The notes beneath the pieces were generated by a model. The model was not told where the DNA came from. It ran no database searches and worked only from the letters and a program-made list of their open reading frames with translations. DNA of 32,838 nucleotides from an uncultured Succinivibrionaceae bacterium. GTDB lineage: Bacteria > Pseudomonadota > Gammaproteobacteria > Enterobacterales > Succinivibrionaceae. A program made the position numbers and the translations under genes. The stretch covers positions 1 to 32,838 of the forward strand of contig CASEBB010000013.1 of NCBI GenBank assembly GCA_949286015.1, read 5' to 3'. Below, piece after piece: positions 27,416-32,838 of the stretch (its first letter is position 1; every line of letters starts with the position of its first letter).

Positions 27416-28732
27416 TTAATGCGCAGCGGCACTCTGCGCGGTGGCACCTAAGCACTTCTTAGTCTTAGTGTTGTAGTTGCCACAGTTGATTGGGTCAGTC
27501 CAATCAGCCTCTAAATCCGCCGAACCTGGAAGATAGTCGCTCCATGCGTCACCGGCAACTTCGCCCTCAGACTCCCAGACCACTTGGAATTGGCCGTCGT
27601 CTTGAATCTCACCGATGTAGACTGGCTTCGTGATGTGGTGGTTTGGTAAGACCTTAGCGGTACCGCCGGTGAGGTTAGGCGTCTCGACACCCACGATGTT
27701 CTCAAGCACGTCATCGACATCGGTGGATTGCGCCTTTTCTACCGCCTTTACCCAGAGGTTAAAGCCGATGTAAGTCGCTTCCATAGGGTCGTTAGTGACG
27801 CGGTCAGGGTTCTTGGTGTACTCGTGCCACTTTTGGATGAAGTCAGTGTTTTCTGGGGTCTCGATGCTCTCAAAGTAGTTCCATGCTGCCATGTGGCCTA
27901 CTAAGGGGGCGGTATCGATACCGGAGAGCTCTTCCTCACCGACCGAGAAGGCCATGACAGGGATGTCGGTAGCCTGTACGTTTTGGTTGGCTAACTCGCG
28001 GTAGAAAGGCACGTTAGCATCACCGTTTAAAGTGGAGATCACGGCCGTCTTCTTGCCGGTGCTACCAAAGTCCTTGATCTGCGAAACGATGCTCTGCCAA
28101 TCGGAGTGACCAAAAGGCGTGTAATTGATCATGATGTCGTCAGCAGCAACACCATGGGCCTTGAGGTAGGCTTCGATGATCTTGTTAGCGGTACGTGGGA
28201 AGACGTAGTCGGTACCAGCAAGGACAAAGCGCTCGACGCCTAAGTCGTTAAGCAGGTAGTCCACGGCTGGGATGGCTTGCTGGTTAGGAGCGGCGCCGGT
28301 ATAAATGATGTTACGGGAAGACTCCTCACCTTCGTATTGCACAGGATAGAAAAGCAGGCCATCTAACTCCTCAACCACTGGCAGCACGGCCTTACGCGAG
28401 ACGGAAGTCCAGCAACCGAAGATGACAGCGACCTTATCCTGAGCCAGTATTTGGCGGGTCTTTTCAGCAAAGACAGGCCAATCGGAGGCCGGATCGACCA
28501 CGACGGCTTCTAACTTCTTGCCAAGAAGGCCGCCCTTTTGGTTTTGCTCATCGATCAGCATTTGGACGGTTTGCGAGAGGGTACTCTCGGAAATGGCCAT
28601 GGTGCCAGACAGGGAGTGCATTACACCGACTTTGATGGTGTCGGCGTCATTATCTGCTGCCACAGCAGGGCAGAAAGCGATCACAGAGGAGAGAGCTCCG
28701 GCGCAGCAGATTCTAAAGAGAGGCTTAAACAT
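27416..28732 (-). CDS. urtA: Urea ABC transporter substrate-binding protein UrtA
   Basis: A 438-residue periplasmic binding protein. The signal peptide is about 1-25, cleaved after AVA. The family region VIFGCWTSVSRKAVLPV, then ELDGLLFYPVQYEGEESS and IIYTGAAPNQQ, is highly characteristic of UrtA rather than of amino acid binders. GGAG lies ten bases before the ATG. It is followed by urtB after 185 bp, which contains a hairpin (GTTGC/GCAAC) that may help make more of UrtA than of the membrane parts. Upstream lie a 61-nt inverted repeat and a CRP-like site. Confidence 0.97.
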   Translation of the reverse strand: MFKPLFRICCAGALSSVIAFCPAVAADNDADTIKVGVMHSLSGTMAISESTLSQTVQMLIDEQNQKGGLLGKKLEAVVVDPASDWPVFAEKTRQILAQDKVAVIFGCWTSVSRKAVLPVVEELDGLLFYPVQYEGEESSRNIIYTGAAPNQQAIPAVDYLLNDLGVERFVLAGTDYVFPRTANKIIEAYLKAHGVAADDIMINYTPFGHSDWQSIVSQIKDFGSTGKKTAVISTLNGDANVPFYRELANQNVQATDIPVMAFSVGEEELSGIDTAPLVGHMAAWNYFESIETPENTDFIQKWHEYTKNPDRVTNDPMEATYIGFNLWVKAVEKAQSTDVDDVLENIVGVETPNLTGGTAKVLPNHHITKPVYIGEIQDDGQFQVVWESEGEVAGDAWSDYLPGSADLEADWTDPINCGNYNTKTKKCLGATAQSAAAH

Positions 28733-28765
28733 CCTCAGATTTCTCCATGGGATTAGGACTCACAG

Positions 28766-28826
28766 AGCATGATGGTTTCCGTTTTAGAGCGTAGTAATCC
28801 CTGCTACGAGCCCTAACCATCATGCT
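28766..28826. promoter_or_regulatory. 61-nt nested inverted repeat in the urtA leader
   Basis: AGCATGATGGTT (28766-28777) is the exact inverse of AACCATCATGCT (28815-28826). Inside, CGTAG (28790-28794) is the inverse of CTACG (28804-28808). On the urtA strand this would fold in the 5' leader about 35-95 nt before the start codon. It could be a regulatory RNA fold or a pair of operator half-sites. Confidence 0.6.
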
Positions 28827-28897
28827 TGAGGTCATCATAAGGAGAAAATACAGAGAGGCTTTGCGATGCACTAGCAAAAAGCGCATATCCCAGAACG

Positions 28898-28913
28898 TGT
28901 GCGCAATATCACA
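28898..28913. promoter_or_regulatory. CRP-like site upstream of urtA
   Basis: TGTGC-GCAATA-TCACA differs from the CRP consensus TGTGA-N6-TCACA at one conserved base. It would link urea uptake to carbon status if CRP binds. Confidence 0.4.
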
Positions 28914-29089
28914 AAATTTGCCCCAAAAGAGTCAGTTTTGTGAGGCAAGGAGAGGAAAAGGCGGGTTGCTGGCGGCAGCAAACGGGGGCAAAGCAGGCAA
29001 GAAAAGCAAAGCGTGGTGGGCGGGAAGAAGCGCAAGGCAAAAGGAGAGCAAGGATTGAAGAAGAAGAAGAAGAAGAAGCGCGGGGCGGG

Positions 29090-29290
29090 GCTATCTCGAA
29101 GTAGACATATGGTAGGAGCCTACTTTCAAGGTACATGCGGCGCGGGGCGCCGCTATCTCAAGGGAGACAGAGGCGGTGCCTACTCTCAAGGCACATGCGG
29201 TGCAGGGCGCCGCTATCTCGAGGTAGACAAAGACGGTCTATACTCTCAAAGTTACATGCGGCGCTGGAGCGCCGCTATCTCGAGGTAGAC
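29090..29290. repeat. 60-62-bp tandem repeat array with GC hairpins
   Basis: GCTATCTC starts units at 29090, 29152, 29212 and 29274 (the last is partial). Each full unit has GTAGACA-like sequence, CTACTCTCAAGG-like sequence, ACATGCGG, and a GC-rich hairpin (GCGGCGC/GCGCCGC or a wobble variant). Read on the minus strand each unit holds CTCGAGATAGC, the dispersed motif of this window. The array lies just after the stop of the KAP NTPase gene. Confidence 0.8.
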
Positions 29291-29312
29291 AGAGAGCAGC
29301 TCATGCTTACGC

Positions 29313-30992
29313 TTACAGTGATGACAGCGGCATATCCTGTAACGCCGCGCCCTTGACGTGCGTCAGCTGCGCCATCGCAAACAGCGGCCCCAATACCTCC
29401 GCCGCCCCAAAGCGATAATGCTCCACCAACGTGCGCGCCAGCGTATCCAGCAAACTCAACAGCTGGCACGACTGCCCTACCGTCAGATTGTGCGACAGCG
29501 CCACCCGTGCCACCACTTCTTTCCAGCCATTAAGCTCACCATTAATCTGTCGCGACAGCACCTCACGGGTCTTAGCATTAAGCTGTGGCAAGTACTCCTT
29601 AGCCGCAAACTCCTCATCCCAATGCAAGAAGTCAGGATGGTTGGCCATGAGGTTAAAGAGCGCAGGGCAGTTAAACTGCAAGCCCACCACTGCCGCCAAT
29701 AGTACCTTATCCCACGCATTGAGATTGACCTGCTCCGTGGCATACTGCATCTCATTTGTGATGAGAATCAGCGACATGGTGTTCAGGAGGTTCTTAATCT
29801 TACGGACATTGTGATCGGTGGTGGCCGCAACGCAGACCTCTAACGTGGCGTAGAGCTTCTGCGTCATCTCGTTATCCATGAGCTCTTCTTCAGAGAAGAG
29901 GCCGATCTCATTGGCCATGTGGGCAATAAAGTCCCTGATACCGGCACTGTAGCGTGGCATCTTAAAGGACAGCTGTACCAAGCGGTCAAAGAACGAGCGG
30001 AAGTAGCGCTCAGGCAGCGCATGGTCAGTGCTTAAGCCCCACTTCTTTACCAGCCCCCGCACTACCGTATCGTAGTTGATAGCCACCATGAGCACACAGT
30101 GAGGCAGCGCCACTAAGTTCTTGAGCAGCACTAAGAGGTCGACGGCCAACTCCGATGGCAAGAGATCAAAGTCATCAAGGAAAAAGAGCAAGCCACGCTT
30201 TTGTGGGTTGTAAGAGAGGATCTCTTCTACCAAGGAACTCAGCTCAGCACGCAGCTGCGTAATGTCCCCGTGCACCTCGGAGCCATCGACGGCAATGGTG
30301 CCCTGTTCATTAACCGGCACTTGTAAGGTGGCTGCGCGCTCCGTGTCTTGATCAGGGTTAATCGCAGCAGAGTCAGCACCGCTTTCCACAGCTGCGACCT
30401 CAGCATCCCAATTAGGGACGTTATCGAGGTTGATCGGCTCGTCATCCGCAATCGGCTGATGGTGCTCATGCGCTTGCGACCAGTTAAGCTCCACTGCTTT
30501 GATGTCTGCATCAGGCATGGTCGCGCCTGCTGCTGTCTTATTATGGGCAGAATCTGGCTCTTTATCTTTTAGAGTCTCGACATTGGCGCTGGTAGCCAGC
30601 TGCGGCTCATTTTGATTGACAGCAAAAACGGAGGAGATTAAGGCGCGGCAACGGGCTACTTGGGGCGAATTAGCCTTGGTAAGAGAGGCGAGCTGATTGA
30701 CGATGCCTTGCAAGATGCCAATTTGCGTTTGGCTGGAGTCTTTTAGCAGCGCAAATTGCCACGCGCTGATCCAAACACCAAAGTACGGGTCGTCTTCTTT
30801 AGCGCAGAGATGGTGGCGCATGGCGGTCATAAGCGAGGTACGACCGGAGCCACTGCTACCTTGCAGCGAGATGGCAAAAGGCGTGTCTGTGAGCTGGACA
30901 AAGTAGATTAGTGCGTCTTGATAGACGCTGAGCGAAAACAGATCGCCCTGATCCATTTTGCGCGGTTCGTCACCGATGCTGGAACGCAACAC
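29313..30992 (-). CDS. KAP-family P-loop NTPase
   Basis: About 559 residues. Walker A is GSSGSGRTS (about 45-53), and Walker B is GLLFFLDDFD (about 267-276), followed by VLMVAINYDTVVRGLVKKWG and LPERYFRSFFDRLVQLSFKMP, the usual KAP pattern. Between the Walker motifs, about residues 136-240 form an acidic low-complexity insertion. I see none of the membrane helices found inserted in some KAP proteins. I choose the GTG at 30992, because AGGAGA sits six bases before it. A GTG at 31007 would start inside that site. KAP NTPases include phage-exclusion and membrane-associated proteins; the role here is unknown. It is a single gene, not in an operon. Confidence 0.85.
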   Translation of the reverse strand: MLRSSIGDEPRKMDQGDLFSLSVYQDALIYFVQLTDTPFAISLQGSSGSGRTSLMTAMRHHLCAKEDDPYFGVWISAWQFALLKDSSQTQIGILQGIVNQLASLTKANSPQVARCRALISSVFAVNQNEPQLATSANVETLKDKEPDSAHNKTAAGATMPDADIKAVELNWSQAHEHHQPIADDEPINLDNVPNWDAEVAAVESGADSAAINPDQDTERAATLQVPVNEQGTIAVDGSEVHGDITQLRAELSSLVEEILSYNPQKRGLLFFLDDFDLLPSELAVDLLVLLKNLVALPHCVLMVAINYDTVVRGLVKKWGLSTDHALPERYFRSFFDRLVQLSFKMPRYSAGIRDFIAHMANEIGLFSEEELMDNEMTQKLYATLEVCVAATTDHNVRKIKNLLNTMSLILITNEMQYATEQVNLNAWDKVLLAAVVGLQFNCPALFNLMANHPDFLHWDEEFAAKEYLPQLNAKTREVLSRQINGELNGWKEVVARVALSHNLTVGQSCQLLSLLDTLARTLVEHYRFGAAEVLGPLFAMAQLTHVKGAALQDMPLSSL

Positions 30993-31586
30993 TCTTTGTC
31001 TCCTCACTCTGCTGCTTGCGCCTCTGACCTGTTAAGCATAACAGCAGTTAAGCTTAACTGGGGACAGTCGTACAGGGTACAGTCTATCTGTCTGGCTGAC
31101 TGTGGGCATGATACTCATTATAACCACGCTCAGTTCAGACGCACCAACAAAGGCAAGAAACAAGCTATGCGGTGAGCACAAGGGCACAGACCAGTAATGG
31201 CAAAGCACTCTGCTCCAGATCAAGACCAGAGTAAGAACAAGGCCGAAGGAGGTACTTGCCTGCAAGCAAGTGTTTACCCTGAGAGCATGTGTGCTGAGGC
31301 ACTACTCTCGAGATAAGGCGCCATTAGTAGCTTGTGCGGTTAACTACGGCCTACTCACCAACATCACCCCATCGCCACCAGTAAACACCACGCCCCAGAA
31401 ACTAAAAAGGCCGTCCGGAGACAGCCTTGAGGAAACAAAAATGATGATGATTGCAAAAGCTCAGGCTAACGCCTGCGCTCCCTTGCAAGTGCTACTATCC
31501 TACCCCTAAATGACCTCATGCGCCATAGCTTTTTGACAAAAATGTAAACGTTTACAGAGCTTAAGCCATGGGCATGACCGTAGGAC
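30993..31586. other. ~590-bp intergenic region upstream of the KAP gene
   Basis: No supported gene. It has ACTTGC/GCAAGT hairpin arms near 31255-31272, like the ACTTAC palindromes of the urease repeat. CTCTCGAGATAAGG near 31306 is a dispersed-motif copy. CAGGC/GCCTG forms a hairpin near 31465. A short ATGATGATG run lies near 31440. The KAP promoter is not resolved. Confidence 0.4.
31543..31556. promoter_or_regulatory. Perfect palindrome TGTAAACGTTTACA
   Basis: This 14-bp palindrome fits operators of LacI/GalR-type regulators, with the central CG. On the minus strand it is followed by ATTTTTG and lies about 30 bp after the acetyltransferase stop, so it may instead be a short terminator (5-bp stem, ACGT loop). 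Confidence 0.4.
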
Positions 31587-32210
31587 TTACTGCTTTTGTT
31601 GCTCGCAGCACTTTGGTGGCACTAAGTACTTGTACTTATCGGCCTCAGTAATCTCACGGATTGGACGGCATGGGTTACCCGCAGCCACCACACCCGATGG
31701 GATGTCCTTATTGACCACCGAGCCTGCACCAATCACGACATTGGAGCCAATGGTCACACCTGGCAGTACGCAGACGTTAGCACCAATCCAGACATCATCG
31801 CCAATGGTAATTGGGTAAGCGTACTCAATGCCCTTGTTACGGGTCTCGGCATCAGTTGGGTGGCCAGCAGTGGTAAGGGTCACGTTGCAGGCAATAAAGA
31901 CGTTATTGCCAATGCGCACTTTGGCTGGATCGAGCACCACCAGATTGTGGTTGGCGTAGAAGTTATCGCCCACCTCGATCTGATAGCCATAGTCGACATA
32001 GAACGGGGCCGTGATGCCCGTGTTCTTGCCGTGCTTGCCTAAGATCTTGTCAAGGAGCTCTTGCTGACGCTTCGTGTCGCTTGGGCGCGTTAAGCAGTTG
32101 AACTCAAAGCACAGATCCTTAGCGCGATTGCGATCTTCTGTCAGCTCTGGCTCACCGGAGGTACCGTCGTAGAGGTAACCGGCGTCACGTAATTCACGAT
32201 TCTTCCCCAT
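31587..32210 (-). CDS. Maltose/galactoside-type O-acetyltransferase (left-handed beta-helix)
   Basis: A 207-residue acetyl-CoA dependent sugar O-acetyltransferase of the Maa/LacA/NodL group. The N-terminal cap is about 5-60. Hexapeptide repeats from about 65 to 185 form the left-handed beta-helix (IGNNVFIACNVTL, IGDDVWIGANVCVLPGVTIGSNVVIGAGSVV). The catalytic histidine is H117 in TTAGHPTD. AGGAGA lies six bases before the ATG. The members acetylate sugars, often non-metabolisable ones for export; the acceptor cannot be told from sequence. It is a single gene with an AT-rich upstream region. Confidence 0.93.
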   Translation of the reverse strand: MGKNRELRDAGYLYDGTSGEPELTEDRNRAKDLCFEFNCLTRPSDTKRQQELLDKILGKHGKNTGITAPFYVDYGYQIEVGDNFYANHNLVVLDPAKVRIGNNVFIACNVTLTTAGHPTDAETRNKGIEYAYPITIGDDVWIGANVCVLPGVTIGSNVVIGAGSVVNKDIPSGVVAAGNPCRPIREITEADKYKYLVPPKCCEQQKQ

Positions 32211-32756
32211 GATCTTCTCCTAAAAGTGATGCAGTACCAACGGTACTACTAAGTGCAGTCCTACCAAAGCGATGTCATACGGAGCTGAGCTAAGCTTAGT
32301 TAAGCGTAGCTAAGCTCTACTCCACCTCATCTTCACACAGAAGCGCCAGCTGTAAGCGCTTATCCGTCATAAATTGCAGGCCAGCTCACAGTCATGACCA
32401 GATCACAGACGCTGCAATCAGCACCTGTGTCTGCACTTTTTCGTAGTGTAGCAAAAAAAGATAAAATGACAGAGCTTTACCCCGCAAAAAGTCACTTTTA
32501 TCTAGCAAAAAGAGCAAAATAGTGTATAAAACGCCAGTTGGGCCTGAGCGTTTATCTTTTTAGAGCGCACGCTATGGCCAGCTACGCTCTATGCCATGCA
32601 GCAGCGCTCTCTTAGCAGCAGGCACTGCACCTTTAAGCCAAACCTCACTTCTTCTTCTTCTTCTTCTTCGGCCTTTTATGAGCTACGCTGCCACCACAAG
32701 TGCAGCCAAGAGCACAACCACAGCGCAGAGCGCACAAAAGCTTTTGACCTAGAGTT
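32211..32756. promoter_or_regulatory. Upstream region of the acetyltransferase gene
   Basis: No gene. The stretch 32440-32545 is AT-rich and has four GCAAAA motifs (32451, 32484, 32505, 32513) and the imperfect dyad AGATAAAATGAC (32459-32470) / GTCACTTTTATCT (32491-32503). A (TTC)7 run lies near 32648. The dyad could be an operator. The exact promoter is not resolved. Confidence 0.45.
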
Positions 32757-32796
32757 GTCGGCGCATGCCCCACTCGTAAGAGTGGGGTTAGCCGAC
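32757..32796. mobile_element. Hairpin resembling the IS200/IS605-type end at the left edge
   Basis: CCCCACTC (32768-32775) and GAGTGGGG (32780-32787) with a GTAA loop lie within a longer stem GTCGGC (32757-32762)/GCCGAC (32791-32796). Only the middle pair differs from the hairpin at 71-90, and it differs in both arms. Confidence 0.4.
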
Positions 32797-32838
32797 ATTT
32801 AGTATTGGGGCTTTAGCCAAGCACAGCGTACACACATC
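32788..32838 (-). CDS. Possible C-terminal tail of a second tnpB-like gene, cut by window edge
   Basis: On the minus strand a frame is open from the window edge to TAA at 32788-32790 (tail ...LAKAPILNVG). It stops at the edge of the hairpin, as a tnpB tail would. Only 16 residues are visible, so this rests on the position next to the hairpin and is weak. Confidence 0.25.
   Translation of the reverse strand, partial: DVCTLCLAKAPILNVG

Larger units (their letters stand above)
28733..29312. promoter_or_regulatory. urtA control region
   Basis: No gene in these 580 bp. From the urtA start outward it contains the inverted repeat 28766-28826, a possible minus-strand promoter (TTGCTA near 28872-28877 and TGTATT about 19 bp on), the CRP-like site 28898-28913, a (GAA)7 run near 29057, and the hairpin array 29090-29290. 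Confidence 0.45.

Noticed and set aside
28733..28960. Sigma-54 promoter for urtA
   Set aside because: I looked for GG and GC elements with the right spacing on the minus strand and found none.
29090..29290. CRISPR array from the 60-62-bp periodicity
   Set aside because: The whole unit is repeated, including the part that would be spacer, and no cas genes are nearby.

Overview
The window looks like a chromosomal segment of a gammaproteobacterium. The tRNA-Thr(CGT) and its promoter are enterobacterial in style, CRP-like sites are present, and the urea, TRAP and AraC proteins are of proteobacterial type. A fermentative gut lineage such as Succinivibrionaceae is my best guess, but this is inference without a database search. 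Genes are separated by unusually long intergenic stretches (300-950 bp) full of short structured repeats.

Layout. (1) 1-120: apparent 3' tail of an IS200/IS605-type tnpB gene with its end hairpin. (2) 130-11795: a glycoside-use locus with two cytoplasmic GH31 glycosidases, a tripartite TRAP transporter (dctPQM) between them, and a divergent AraC-type regulator. (3) 12389-12793: a small membrane protein of unknown function. (4) 12930-13870: three tandem copies of what I read as an undescribed structured small RNA. Each has its own extended -10 promoter, three hairpins with compensatory base changes and a possible pseudoknot. (5) 14208-14283: tRNA-Thr(CGT), with a perfect CRP-type palindrome upstream. 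(6) 14565-28732, all on the minus strand: a complete urea system, namely the urea ABC transporter urtABCDE followed by ureDABC and ureEFG. A three-copy tandem repeat of about 305 bp separates ureC from ureE. (7) 29313-30992: a KAP-family P-loop NTPase, followed by a 60-62-bp hairpin repeat array. (8) 31587-32210: a maltose/galactoside-type O-acetyltransferase. (9) 32757-32838: a hairpin resembling the one at the left edge.

How the genes work together. UrtABCDE would import urea, UreABC would hydrolyse it to ammonia and carbon dioxide, and UreD, UreF, UreG and UreE would load nickel into the enzyme. The GH31-TRAP-AraC block would take up an anionic carbohydrate, split it in the cytoplasm, and be switched by the AraC protein. 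The most interesting unexplained item is the triple RNA array. The tandem and dispersed repeats around the urease genes come next.
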